Positions 23,178 to 31,835 of a stretch of DNA of 64,000 bases are shown here, piece by piece. The position numbers were made by a program, and so were the translations under genes. Numbering within the stretch: position 1 is the first letter of the stretch; every line of letters begins with the position of its first letter. This DNA comes from Lachnospiraceae bacterium (GTDB taxonomy: Bacteria > Bacillota > Clostridia > Lachnospirales > Lachnospiraceae). The stretch spans positions 1-64,000 of the forward strand of contig JAAWOU010000003.1 in assembly GCA_022799755.1 (NCBI GenBank). Reading direction: 5' to 3'. The notes under the pieces are model-generated. The model was given only the letters and a program-made list of their open reading frames with translations. It made no database searches and had not been told where the DNA came from.

Positions 23178-24797
23178 TCACCCCATGGCCTGCAGGAATG
23201 CCAGGATTTCTGAAAAGCCGCAGTCGTGGGAGGCCTTGACCAGGATGGTGCTGCCCTTTGGTATCAAAAAGGCGCTGTCTGCTGCCAGGGCCTCCAGCAG
23301 GGCTCCTCTGTGGAGATAATGGAGGATGCGGCAGAGTGGCGGGGATGCCTGGTTCGCTTTTGCCTGCTCCGCTTTCTCCCACTCTGCTGCCGCCTGGTAC
23401 ATATAGCGGGCCTCTTCCCCTACACAGAGGATGGTGTCGATACCGGCCTCCGCGGCATAGGTTCCTATCTGGGCATGGTAGTCATGGGAATTCTCCCCAA
23501 GATTCAGCATGTCGCCCAGAATCGCCACTTTCCGGGTATCCGCCAGCGCCAGGAGGTCTAAGGCCGCTTTCACGGAGGCCGGATTGGCATTGTAGCAGTC
23601 GTCGATGATGGTGTATCGGGGATGGCTGATGATGTGGGTACGCCCGTCCACGGCAGACACTTTGGCGATGCCGGCGGCAATCTGCTCTCCTGTCAACCCG
23701 AACAGCCGGGCCACGCATGCGGCTGCAGCGGCGTTTAGTACCATGTGCCTGCCGGGCTGGGAGACATGTACCGGAAGTCTGTGGTATCCGGGCCAGACCG
23801 CTTCTTTTGCTGTGCCATCTGTCTCTGCGTTATTTATGTCTGCTGTATTCGCCAGCTTTGTGCCGCCCATTCCCGGCGTTTTCTCCGGCTGTGCACCTAT
23901 AGCCCCTGTATCCTCTCCTGGTTTTATACTGTTCCACGCAGTTCGGCCCGGCACCATCATAAGCGTAGCGTCACTGCCCCAAAGGCCCCTGCCCACGATG
24001 TCTACTGCCGCCACCTCCTGGGAGGAACTGCTCCCAAGCCCGAAGAAATGGGGCTTGTGTCCTTTGATTTCTTCCAGGCCGTTCAGCTTGTCGTCCTCGC
24101 CGTTTAAACAGATTTCTCCATCCGCGGACATGTAGTCGAAAATTTCCGATTTCGCCCGCAGGATCCCATCCCTGTCCTTTAGATTGTTCAGATGGCTCTG
24201 GCCGATATTGGTGATGACACAGACGTTCGGCCGGACCATTTTGCTCAGACGCCTCATTTCCCCGAAATCGCTGATACCCATTTCCACCACGGCCAGCTCA
24301 TGCTCTCTGCGGATGCGCAGCAGCGTCAGAGGCACGCCGATTTCATTATTGAAATTGCCCTCTGTCTTCAGAACACGAAATTTTTCCGCAAGCACACCTG
24401 CGATGAATTCCTTGGTGCTGGTCTTGCCCACGCTGCCGGTGATGCCTATGATCTTGGCGGAAAGCTTCCTCCTATAGAACTCCGCAATGTCTTTCAGCGC
24501 CTTTAGGGTATCCTCCACCAGAATGTAGCTGCCCCAGGGCTCCTCCCCTGCCTCCTCCATGTCCTCCGGGCGCTTCTGGGTCACTGCCAGAATGGCACCT
24601 CTCTGGTATGTATCGGAAATAAAGCGATGGCCGTCCACCCGCTCTCCCACCGTGGCCACAAATACGCCCCGGGCCTCCACCTTTCTGGAGTCGATGACCA
24701 CGGAACTGACAAAGCTGTCACAATCCGCCCTGCCGCCCTGTATTGTCAGCTGCCCGCCGCAGGCCTCGGCAATCTCTTTTATCGTCAAATCCATCAT
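23178..24797 (-). CDS. murF: UDP-N-acetylmuramoyl-tripeptide--D-alanyl-D-alanine ligase
   Basis: 539 residues against about 450 usual. It adds D-Ala-D-Ala to the peptidoglycan precursor in the cytoplasm. N-terminal MurF fold (IKEIAEACGG), ATP loop GITGSVGKTSTKEF, the VEMGISDFGEM block, and the C-terminal domain with DDCYNANPASVKAAL. The extra length is a polar stretch between about 265 and 345, ahead of VLNAAAAACVARLFG. ATG ATG start with AGGA 8 nt upstream. The next gene upstream is ddl, whose product is its substrate source. Confidence 0.95.
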   Translation of the reverse strand: MMDLTIKEIAEACGGQLTIQGGRADCDSFVSSVVIDSRKVEARGVFVATVGERVDGHRFISDTYQRGAILAVTQKRPEDMEEAGEEPWGSYILVEDTLKALKDIAEFYRRKLSAKIIGITGSVGKTSTKEFIAGVLAEKFRVLKTEGNFNNEIGVPLTLLRIRREHELAVVEMGISDFGEMRRLSKMVRPNVCVITNIGQSHLNNLKDRDGILRAKSEIFDYMSADGEICLNGEDDKLNGLEEIKGHKPHFFGLGSSSSQEVAAVDIVGRGLWGSDATLMMVPGRTAWNSIKPGEDTGAIGAQPEKTPGMGGTKLANTADINNAETDGTAKEAVWPGYHRLPVHVSQPGRHMVLNAAAAACVARLFGLTGEQIAAGIAKVSAVDGRTHIISHPRYTIIDDCYNANPASVKAALDLLALADTRKVAILGDMLNLGENSHDYHAQIGTYAAEAGIDTILCVGEEARYMYQAAAEWEKAEQAKANQASPPLCRILHYLHRGALLEALAADSAFLIPKGSTILVKASHDCGFSEILAFLQAMG

Positions 24798-24838
24798 GAT
24801 CTGTTTCCTATCCTTTCTATCCTTTCTATCTTTTCCCC

Positions 24839-24909
24839 TGAATGCCTTTCCACTGAATGCCTTTCCCGAATCCGCTTCCCGAAATGCTTTTCCCCGAATG
24901 CTTTCCCCC
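24839..24909. repeat. Degenerate short tandem repeat between murF and ddl
   Basis: Five imperfect 13-15-bp units of the form (CT)GAATGCCTTTCCC fill the murF-ddl gap, followed by CTTTCTATC repeats next to the murF ribosome site. Origin unknown; slippage-type expansion is possible. Confidence 0.6.
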
Positions 24910-25028
24910 GGGTCCGTTCCCTGTTCTGCGCATTCCCCGATTGTGGCTGTGCTGCCACAGCGCCTCCCGCCTCTTTGTCCGGTGTCCGCCTCCTCCCGGC
25001 AGGACGCGCTCTGTGGATTGCCGCCCTC

Positions 25029-26057
25029 TCATCTTCCATTATGTACCAGCTTCAGAATCTCCCCGCACAGCTGTCCGAAGTCCATGCCCGCAGCCGCAGC
25101 CTCCTGGGGCAGCAGGGAGGTAGGCGTCATGCCGGGCAGCGTGTTTGCCTCCAGGCAGTAGATCTCTCCGTCTTCCCCCATGATGAAGTCCATCCTGGCG
25201 TAGCTCTTCAGCCGCAGAATCGCAAATACCCGCTCCGCAATCTCCTGCATCCTGCTGCTCTTCTCCCCGGGAATCTGCGCCGGGCAGGTTTCCACAGTGG
25301 TGCCTGCCTGATATTTATTTCTGTAATCATAGAAGCCCTCCTTGGGCGCCATCTCGATCACCGGCAGCGCTTTTCCGTCTATGACCCCTACGGAGAATTC
25401 TCTGCCCCTGATGTACTCCTCCACGATCACCTCATCCCCGTACCGAAATGCTTCCTCCATGGCTTTTTTGTATTCCGACCCGTCGTTTGCGATACAGACC
25501 CCGATGCTGGAACCGCCGCAGGAAGTCTTCACGATACGCGGATACGGGATATCCCCGGGTTCGCTCTCTCCCAGCTTCTGCCGAAATCCCCGGGGTGTGG
25601 GAATCCCATATGCCCTGAACAGATCCTTTGTGATCCCTTTGTCCATGGCCAGACAGGAGCCCACGAAATCCGCTCCGGTATAGGGTATCCCCAGCAGATC
25701 GAAGCAGGCCTGGATCCTGCCGTCCTCGCCGTTGGCCCCGTGCAGGGCCAGGAATACGCAGTCCGCTTTCTGACAGATCTCCAGCACATGGGGGCCGAAA
25801 AACCCCTTTTCGCCCTCTCCCCGCAGGGCTTTGAGAGACTCCAGGTCGGGACATTCCTCTCCCACCGCGCCCACCTGGGCCGCCCAGTCCGTATCCTGCT
25901 CGAATATTCCATCCGTTTCTCCGTCATACCCCAAATAGACATCCAGCAATATGGCCTGGTGCCCGTTATCCCGAAACGCACGGTAAATCATACCGCCGGA
26001 GCTCAGCGACACATCCCTTTCCGAGCTGTTTCCCCCTGCCAAAACTACGATTTTCAT
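25029..26057 (-). CDS. ddl: D-alanine--D-alanine ligase
   Basis: 342 residues from the ATG at 26057, an ATP-grasp enzyme of peptidoglycan synthesis. MKIVVLAGGNSSERDVSL at the N-terminus, the LALHGANGEDGRIQ block, KTSCGGSSIGV in the ATP loop, FYDYRNKY in the omega-loop region, and LEANTLPGMTPTSLLP with the metal ligands at the C-terminus. The omega loop keeps Lys-Tyr as in ordinary Ddl rather than the VanA-type His. I cannot rule out D-Ala-D-Ser activity from sequence. Operon partner murF lies 231 nt downstream. Confidence 0.92.
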   Translation of the reverse strand: MKIVVLAGGNSSERDVSLSSGGMIYRAFRDNGHQAILLDVYLGYDGETDGIFEQDTDWAAQVGAVGEECPDLESLKALRGEGEKGFFGPHVLEICQKADCVFLALHGANGEDGRIQACFDLLGIPYTGADFVGSCLAMDKGITKDLFRAYGIPTPRGFRQKLGESEPGDIPYPRIVKTSCGGSSIGVCIANDGSEYKKAMEEAFRYGDEVIVEEYIRGREFSVGVIDGKALPVIEMAPKEGFYDYRNKYQAGTTVETCPAQIPGEKSSRMQEIAERVFAILRLKSYARMDFIMGEDGEIYCLEANTLPGMTPTSLLPQEAAAAGMDFGQLCGEILKLVHNGR

Positions 26058-26203
26058 ATAAAGCGCCGCCTTTCTTATGCCGTGTGCGCCAGGCTGCGGG
26101 ACTGCCTCCATTGGCCCGCGCGCGATACAGCCATTCTATTGATACTTATTCTGTCCGCCGCCGATACATACCAACAACAGCCCTACAGTCCGCCGACTTT
26201 TTC

Positions 26204-26232
26204 ATTATACTAAGAAAGGCAGCGGGAATCAA
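26204..26232 (-). promoter_or_regulatory. Promoter of ddl-murF
   Basis: Minus-strand -35 TTGATT, 17-nt spacer, perfect -10 TATAAT, about 145 nt upstream of ddl. Confidence 0.75.
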
Positions 26233-26365
26233 CCGTAATTGCAGATACGGCCTCATTCCCCATAGCAGCATAATTATCGTTTACGGCACTTTCCGCCATG
26301 TGATTTCCTGCGCATTTTGCACAGGCAGTCCTGGGCAAGCGCTTGCGTTGTTTTGACTGCGTGAA

Positions 26366-27541
26366 CTACTCGTTGGCGCCGGCCTCGTAAACCACCTCTC
26401 CGTCAATGATGGTGTACAGCGTCCTGGTAAATACCTCCATGGGATTCCCGGTGAAAATCGCAATGTCCGCGTCCTTGCCCGGCTCCAGGCTTCCCACCCG
26501 GTCCGCCACGCCGCAGATCACAGCCGGGTGGATGGTGACTGCCTTATAGCCCTCCTCCAGGTCCAGGCCGGACTTCACCGCCAGCCCCGCGCACAGGGGC
26601 AGGGACTGGATCAGCGACACGGGATGATCTGTGGTAACGGCGGTCATGACCCCAGCCCGGTTCAGGACGCCCACGGTCTTAAAGGCCATATTCTGGACCT
26701 CGATCTTAGATCTGCTGGCAAGGTCCGGACCTACGATGGCGGGAAAGCCCTCCGTCGCCAGCTCATTTGCGATCAGATGCCCCTCGGAGCAGTGGTCCAG
26801 GGTCATCTTCAGGTTAAATTCCTTTGCGATGCGCACAGCCGTAAAAATGTCGTCCACCCGATGTACATGGGCCTTGATGGGGATCTCCCGATTCAGCACG
26901 GGCAGCCAGCATTCCAGCCGGAAGTCCTCCTCGAACGCCTCCCCGTTTTGGGCTGCATTTTGTTTCTTCTCCCGGTAGGCGAAAGCCTTTGTCAGCTCCT
27001 CCCGCAGCATCGCCGCTATGGCCATCCGGGTGGAGGGGCTTTTCCCCTGACCGGAATAGTTGACTTTCGGATTCTCCCCGAAAGCCACTTTCATGGCCGC
27101 CGGCGCTTTCACGATCAGATCGTCCACCCTGCGCCCCCTTGTCTTCAAAAAGGCAAACTGCCCGCCTACCACATTGGAGCTGCCGGGTCCTATCATGGCC
27201 GATGTGATTCCTGCCCTGACAGCGTCGTCAAAGGCCGCGTCCATTGTGTTGACGGCGTCGATGGCGCGCAGGTAAGGGGTGACGGGATTCACCGTCTCGT
27301 TGCAGTCGTCCCCCTCCATGCCCTTTTTCTCCTCCGTAATGCCCATGTGACAGTGGGCCTCTATCAGTCCCGGCATGACCAGACCGTTTTCCGCCTTTAT
27401 GATACGCTCACCGGGAGCGGGATGAAATGTCTTTTTGTCCCGCTTCCCGATTTCCGCTATCTTGCCCTCCTGAATTCGAATCCAGCCGTTCCTGATATCC
27501 TCTCCGGCCATGGTCTTGATCAATCCGCCGACAATATACAT
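26366..27541 (-). CDS. Metal-dependent amidohydrolase
   Basis: 391 residues of the imidazolonepropionase-like branch. It has an N-terminal composite beta domain (MYIVGGLIKTMAGED), metal-binding HCH in LIEAHCHMG, further ligands in KAHVHRVDD and LDHCSEGH, and the catalytic Asp in TTDHPVSL. The C-terminal wording GSLEPGKDADIAIFTG is standard. The substrate is unknown; relatives hydrolyse cyclic amides or dipeptide-like compounds. It lies upstream of ddl with a promoter between, so co-transcription is uncertain. Confidence 0.85.
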   Translation of the reverse strand: MYIVGGLIKTMAGEDIRNGWIRIQEGKIAEIGKRDKKTFHPAPGERIIKAENGLVMPGLIEAHCHMGITEEKKGMEGDDCNETVNPVTPYLRAIDAVNTMDAAFDDAVRAGITSAMIGPGSSNVVGGQFAFLKTRGRRVDDLIVKAPAAMKVAFGENPKVNYSGQGKSPSTRMAIAAMLREELTKAFAYREKKQNAAQNGEAFEEDFRLECWLPVLNREIPIKAHVHRVDDIFTAVRIAKEFNLKMTLDHCSEGHLIANELATEGFPAIVGPDLASRSKIEVQNMAFKTVGVLNRAGVMTAVTTDHPVSLIQSLPLCAGLAVKSGLDLEEGYKAVTIHPAVICGVADRVGSLEPGKDADIAIFTGNPMEVFTRTLYTIIDGEVVYEAGANE

Positions 27542-27637
27542 AGCAGCCTCTCCCTAACTCCTCTCGGCTTTTTCTCTGTCACTTCTCGCGGCTTCGCCTC
27601 TCACAGTGACATGATGCAGCCTTGAAACGTGCAGTCA

Positions 27638-28618
27638 CTATTGCATCAGTGTCTCCGGATTCACGGGAGCGCCGTTCATGGTAAGTTTCAGGTACAGATT
27701 GCTTCCCTCCAGGCTGAAGTACTTGGTGGGAGCCGCAATGAACCCGATCACATCGCCCGGATTCACATGGCTGCCCTCTATGACCCGTATCTCCTCCAGC
27801 TGTCCGTAAGTAATCTGGTAGCCGTCTCCCAGGTCCATGGTGAGCGCATGCCCGATCTCCTCGTTCTCAAAAATGGCCGTAACCGTGCCGTCCGTGCAGG
27901 CTGTCACGGCATCCCCCTGGTTTGCCGCTATCATCAGGGCAGGATTGTACTTAAACTGATCCAGGGTGGAAAAATACACGCCGCCGTTCATGCTGAAAGG
28001 GATCAGCACCTCGCCGCTGACAGGACGCAGCAGTCCCTCGCTCTCGGCAAAGTGCAGGGGCTCTGCCACCCCGGTATTCTCCGTGTTCTCCGCCGTCTGA
28101 GGAGCGCTTTCCGTGTTTTCTTTGCTGCCCGGGTTCTCCTCCTGGGGTACATCCGGTGTGGACGTGGTGTCGGGATCCGTCTGATCCTCCGGCTTCTGCT
28201 CTATGATCTCCGGTTCCTGGGCGATGGTATCCTGGCTCGGCAGGTCATCCGGCATCTCATCCGTGATTTTGTCCGTCAGCCCCGGGATCTCCACCAGGCC
28301 GGAGCCCGCTTCCATGGGCAGGTAATCCAGGTCGTCGTCCATCCCAGAGATTTCCTGGGAAATGTCCGGAGCGCTTTCCGTGATGCTGGGTTTATTCACG
28401 TTCTCCTCCACCGGATTGTTCTTGGCAATCTCCTCATGCTTATCCTCCACATTGTCCTCCAGCGCAGTGAAGTCAATGGTATAGCCATCGCTCTGGTCCT
28501 GGTTCTGATTCGACTTCATGTAGATTCCCGTCATGGTCAGTGCCGCAAGCACAAACGCGGATGAGGCGATCATGATGGTGCGTTCCTTTTTCGCATTGTT
28601 CCTTCTGTTTTTTCTCAT
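27638..28618 (-). CDS. SpoIIQ-like M23-family protein with degenerate active site
   Basis: 326 residues from the ATG at 28618 (an in-frame start at 28714 is less likely). One membrane helix (ASSAFVLAALTMTGIYM) is followed by a long acidic, Pro/Glu/Thr-rich linker (about 50-200) and a LytM/M23 domain from about LLRPVSGEVLIPFS. The domain keeps the fold words (GTVTAIFENEEIGHALTMD, YGQLEEIRV, GDVIGFI), but the zinc-binding HxxxD and HxH motifs are absent: YGQL stands where YxHL is expected. This is as in enzymatically dead SpoIIQ proteins that dock the forespore to the mother cell. A sigma-F-like promoter upstream supports the assignment. Confidence 0.7.
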   Translation of the reverse strand: MRKNRRNNAKKERTIMIASSAFVLAALTMTGIYMKSNQNQDQSDGYTIDFTALEDNVEDKHEEIAKNNPVEENVNKPSITESAPDISQEISGMDDDLDYLPMEAGSGLVEIPGLTDKITDEMPDDLPSQDTIAQEPEIIEQKPEDQTDPDTTSTPDVPQEENPGSKENTESAPQTAENTENTGVAEPLHFAESEGLLRPVSGEVLIPFSMNGGVYFSTLDQFKYNPALMIAANQGDAVTACTDGTVTAIFENEEIGHALTMDLGDGYQITYGQLEEIRVIEGSHVNPGDVIGFIAAPTKYFSLEGSNLYLKLTMNGAPVNPETLMQ

Positions 28619-28684
28619 AGCTGCCTTCCCTTCCTTTTTCATTCCAAGCAAACTCGTTTTGAGAGATTCATTTTTCTCATTGAC

Positions 28685-28712
28685 AGTTTGCCCCGCAGAA
28701 AGAGAATTATGC
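28685..28712 (-). promoter_or_regulatory. Sigma-F-like promoter for the SpoIIQ-like gene
   Basis: Minus-strand -35 GCATA, 14-nt spacer, -10 GGGCAAACT followed by G, matching the sigma-F form GYATA ... GGNNANANT with a slightly short spacer. It lies about 70 nt upstream of the start. Confidence 0.45.
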
Positions 28713-28745
28713 ATGACTTTCTTAGATTAAATCAGTATCAAAAAA

Positions 28746-28772
28746 GACAGCTTCTCCCATGGAAAAGCTGTC
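28746..28772 (-). terminator. Terminator after the EF-hand-like protein gene
   Basis: An 8-bp stem (GACAGCTT / AAGCTGTC with 11-nt loop) is followed on the minus strand by a run of T, 20 nt after the upstream gene's stop. Confidence 0.85.
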
Positions 28773-28792
28773 CCGCTTTGTTTTCATAAATG

Positions 28793-29971
28793 TCAGGCGC
28801 GAGCCTGATACTTGGCCACGTCCACATGCTGCACCGTGCCCGCGCAGCCGTTTTCGTAGAGGAACACGCCGCTGTTTCGGATGGCGCCCTGTGTCTGGCC
28901 CGCCTGTCCTTTCAGGGTAAAATCCGTGGAGACGTTCTGCAGGCAGATGGCACCCACACCCTTGTCCGTCAGACTGTAGAGCACGTCTTCTCCGTTTTCG
29001 TCCTTGCACCAGATCTTCAGCTTCGCCCAGACGGCGTCGTTCTCGTCAATCCAGCCGTTGCCGTCCTCATCGTACTTGGCCAGATCAGCAAACCCGTTTC
29101 CGCTGGCAGTGCCGAACAGCTCGCTGCCGTCATTGATCACGCCGTCTCCGTTCTTGTCCAGCGCCAGATACCCGCTGCCTGCGCCCAGCTGCGACACCTC
29201 GTCCAGCTCGCCGTCCGCGTCTATGTCGAAATAGAACGTCTGGTCGGAGAGAGAGGCGATGTCCGTGTCCAGATTGATCACCAAAGGGTCGCACATGGTA
29301 AATCCCAGCTGCATGCTCTCCATGTAGCGCTCCTGCACACTGCGGCTCATGCCCACGTTCACATTGAAATCAATCTCCCTGCCGTCCGCGGTGCGCACCT
29401 TTCCCACAGTGGAAAAGCTGGTCTCCTCGGACTCTACATGAATCGTCTCATTGACATAGGAGAGCACCCTTATGTTCGCAATATTCCCGAACACCAGGTT
29501 CTCCTGTCCGCTCCCGGCCGCTCCCCCGGAAACGTTCTGATTCGACCCGTTGTTCGAACCGTTTCCGTTCTGCCCGGAGACCGACTCATAGAGTGTGGGC
29601 CTCTGCTCCTGTCCCCATCTGCCGAATCGATTTCTTCTGGCCGAGAACAGAATATCATAAATGTAGCGAATCGTAGTCTGGCGGATATTGGCCAGGGTCT
29701 GGCTGGAGGAGCTCCTCACCGCCACATTCGATGTTTTGCTCTGCAGACGGCCCTGCCAGTCCTGAAGCGCCGGCTGGGAACGATCCGCGCCCTGCCGGGT
29801 CCTTTCGGCATCCTGCTCTCCCCCCAATATATCTCCTCCCACGGCAGCGTTAAGAGCGTCCTTACCGCCCGTGAACGTCCCTTTCAACACAGTAAACCGC
29901 CTTATGGAAACAGCTGTGGAACGATACTCTCTGGCAGAGCCCATCCCCACTGTACCGGAATCAATCTTCAA
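28793..29971 (-). CDS. Hypothetical protein with EF-hand/dockerin-like calcium loops
   Basis: About 392 residues from a TTG at 29971 (GGAG 6 nt upstream), giving (M)KIDSGTVGMGSAREYRS. The frame is open to 30001. There is no signal peptide. A Gly/Asn-rich linker (GQNGNGSNNGSNQN) is followed by acidic loops DIDADGELDE, LDKNGDGVINDG and YDEDGNGWIDEND, which match D-x-D/N-x-D/N-G calcium loops as in EF-hands and RTX-associated VCBS-type proteins. The family recurs in Lachnospiraceae from memory, with unknown function. It is flanked by terminators and seems monocistronic. Confidence 0.6.
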   Translation of the reverse strand: MKIDSGTVGMGSAREYRSTAVSIRRFTVLKGTFTGGKDALNAAVGGDILGGEQDAERTRQGADRSQPALQDWQGRLQSKTSNVAVRSSSSQTLANIRQTTIRYIYDILFSARRNRFGRWGQEQRPTLYESVSGQNGNGSNNGSNQNVSGGAAGSGQENLVFGNIANIRVLSYVNETIHVESEETSFSTVGKVRTADGREIDFNVNVGMSRSVQERYMESMQLGFTMCDPLVINLDTDIASLSDQTFYFDIDADGELDEVSQLGAGSGYLALDKNGDGVINDGSELFGTASGNGFADLAKYDEDGNGWIDENDAVWAKLKIWCKDENGEDVLYSLTDKGVGAICLQNVSTDFTLKGQAGQTQGAIRNSGVFLYENGCAGTVQHVDVAKYQARA

Positions 29972-30154
29972 TCCTTTCTCCACTCCTTTATGTCCACCCA
30001 TCCTGCGGATTTCCAGTTTCCCACCGTCCCTGATGCGGAACCTGCCCTCCTGCCGGACTTTTTATGGCTTCCATCCTGTCCCCCCAGCCGCGCCGTCAGC
30101 TCTGGGCTTCCCCGGCGCGCTGCCGTTCCCGTATACCTCCACACGGATACGGCA

Positions 30155-30204
30155 TAAAAAAATGGCATTTAGACAGGGAATTCCTTTCCCTGCGTAAATA
30201 CCAT
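30155..30204 (-). terminator. Terminator of the sseB-like gene
   Basis: A long stem (ATGGCATTTA ... TAAATACCAT outer, CAGGGAA / TTCCCTG inner) is followed on the minus strand by TTTTTT. The rest of the 29972-30307 gap shows nothing identifiable. Confidence 0.8.
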
Positions 30205-30307
30205 CCGTGGTGTCCATATATACTGTACTCGGTGCAGTCGGCCTAACTGCTGTCCTGTACTAATTATATCGACACAATGCCGTCTTTCTTTAACATATTT
30301 TACCTGC

Positions 30308-30802
30308 TTATTTTTTCTGCTTTTGGGCCGCCTGCCTGGCCTGGGCTGCCTTTGCGGACATCATGCCCGCCAGCATCTCCCTGGGCACGATAATATTGGC
30401 CCCCAGAGGATTGATCACCATGCCCAGCGCGGGACAGATATTCCCCTTGGGATCCCTGCGCAGTATCATGGCTGCATAGTCGTCAATCGTCAGAGAAAAG
30501 AACGGAAATTTCTGGTTCTTCTCCTGCCACTTCTCGTATTCCGCCTCGTCCGTGAAAGCCATAAAGAATTTCGCGCCGTCGGGCGTGTTGAGCATGGGGA
30601 ACTGGACCTTGCTGTTCGGGGAGGGGCTCAGCTTCCCCTGGGCGTCCTCTGTGGGGGCCGGTTCGATGATCGCCGGGGAGATGAAGCTGGCCTTGGCAAG
30701 CTCTCCTACGAACATGCTGCGGTGTGCGGGGGTGTCCTCTGCTTTCATCAGCTCGATGGAGCCCATCAGCAGCGGATTGGATACGGTTTTATTGAATTCC
30801 AT
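30308..30802 (-). CDS. SseB-domain protein
   Basis: 164 residues from the ATG at 30802, with an excellent AGAGGAG site. It matches the SseB N-terminal domain pattern: an initial helix and strand (NPLLMGSIELMKAED), MLNTPDGAKFFMAFTDEAEYEKW, FFSLTIDDYAAMI and GMVINPLGANIIVPREM. SseB-domain proteins are cytoplasmic and poorly understood; E. coli SseB is an enhanced-serine-sensitivity protein. A basic Ala/Gln/Lys tail ends the protein. No operon partner. Confidence 0.8.
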   Translation of the reverse strand: MEFNKTVSNPLLMGSIELMKAEDTPAHRSMFVGELAKASFISPAIIEPAPTEDAQGKLSPSPNSKVQFPMLNTPDGAKFFMAFTDEAEYEKWQEKNQKFPFFSLTIDDYAAMILRRDPKGNICPALGMVINPLGANIIVPREMLAGMMSAKAAQARQAAQKQKK

Positions 30803-30953
30803 GTTTTCTCCTCTTTCTGTCAGATTTCTTTTTTGGTATTTGCTTCTTGGGGTTTTCCCGGGGCTTTTGTCGTCCTTTCTATTATAGCCAGCCGGAATCA
30901 TTTGTGCAACCGTATTTTCATCGAATTTTCCGGACTGCTGTGAGCGGCAGGCG

Positions 30954-30994
30954 GTGACTTAGTCACTGACCGACCGAAAATTACCCTGTATGAT
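30954..30994 (+). promoter_or_regulatory. Promoter with class II Crp/Fnr-type operator for the ferredoxin operon
   Basis: The palindrome GTGACT-T-AGTCAC (30954-30966) ends at a weak -35 (CTGACC, 30966-30971). A 17-nt spacer leads to -10 TATGAT (30989-30994). The palindrome centre (30960) falls about 41 nt before the expected start site (about 31001), the classic position for a Crp/Fnr class II activator. Confidence 0.6.
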
Positions 30995-31023
30995 AGAGGA
31001 AAAAACGAGGAGCGACAGATACT

Positions 31024-31227
31024 ATGGTAAAAAAGAAAGCAGTGGTCAGTATTCGGGAATGTGTGGCCTGCGGATGCTGCATGAAAGTCTGTCCGCGAAG
31101 CGCGATCACCGTTCCAAACGGGATCCACGCAGACATTGACAGGGAATTATGCGTGGGATGCGGAAAATGCGCCAAAGAATGCCCTGCAAGCATTATCTCA
31201 CTGGAGGTGGCGGAAAATGAACCGTAA
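31024..31227 (+). CDS. 2[4Fe-4S] ferredoxin
   Basis: 67 residues with two complete clusters: Cys13, 16, 19, 23 (RECVACGCCMKVCP) and Cys43, 46, 49, 53 (ELCVGCGKCAKECP). A small cytoplasmic electron carrier. GAGGAG precedes the ATG. Its end overlaps the start of the next gene by 11 nt, so the two are translationally linked, and the ferredoxin probably feeds or drains electrons of that membrane protein. Confidence 0.93.
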   Translation: MVKKKAVVSIRECVACGCCMKVCPRSAITVPNGIHADIDRELCVGCGKCAKECPASIISLEVAENEP

Positions 31228-31831
31228 AAAGAAATGGTATGATTACCTTTGGATCGCTTCTCTTACTTACCTGATCCTGGGCTTTTTCAACATCCTATTC
31301 GCTTGGCTGGGGCTTTTATGCTTTTTCATACCGCTCTTCATAGCCATCATAAAGGGCAACAAGGCTTACTGCAACAGATATTGCGGCAGAGGCCAGCTCT
31401 TCGCTCTGGCAGGCGGCAGGTTCGGCCTCTCCCGGAAAAAGGACATCCCGCGCTGGATGAAATCAGGCTGGTTTCGATATGGCTTCTTGCTCTTCTTCTT
31501 TACAATGTTTTTCCTCATGCTGTGGAACACCTGGCTGGTCTTCTCCGGGGCAAAGGATCTTGGCATGGCGGTGACGCTGCTGTGGACTTTCAAGCTTCCC
31601 TGGCACTGGGCCTATCACGGCACCCTGTTCTCGGAGGGTGTGGCACAGTTTGCTTTCGGCTTCTACAGCGTGATGCTCACCTCCACCGTGCTTGGATTCC
31701 TTACCATGATCCTGTTCAAGCCCCGGTCCTGGTGCGTGTACTGTCCCATGGGGACCATGACGCAGCTTATCTGCAGAGCCCGTGCCGGGCGGAAAAATAC
31801 CCCGGCCGCCGAGGAGCATACCCGGGCATGA
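31217..31831 (+). CDS. Membrane polyferredoxin-like protein (NapH/NosR/CcoG-like)
   Basis: 204 residues from the ATG at 31217, which has GGAGGTGG upstream and overlaps the ferredoxin stop. Four or so membrane helices. Conserved cysteines in AYCNRYCGRGQLF and in SWCVYCPMGTMTQLIC resemble the metal-binding loops of the NapH/NosR family, though fewer than a full polyferredoxin. It probably takes part in electron transfer at the membrane together with the upstream ferredoxin. No terminal reductase is encoded nearby, so the pathway is unknown. Confidence 0.7.
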   Translation: MNRKKKWYDYLWIASLTYLILGFFNILFAWLGLLCFFIPLFIAIIKGNKAYCNRYCGRGQLFALAGGRFGLSRKKDIPRWMKSGWFRYGFLLFFFTMFFLMLWNTWLVFSGAKDLGMAVTLLWTFKLPWHWAYHGTLFSEGVAQFAFGFYSVMLTSTVLGFLTMILFKPRSWCVYCPMGTMTQLICRARAGRKNTPAAEEHTRA

Positions 31832-31835
31832 TGCA

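Noticed and set aside
21158-26057. Glycopeptide resistance cluster
   Set aside because: Only the regulators resemble Van proteins. The ligase keeps ordinary Ddl features and no vanH, vanX, vanY or vanT is present.
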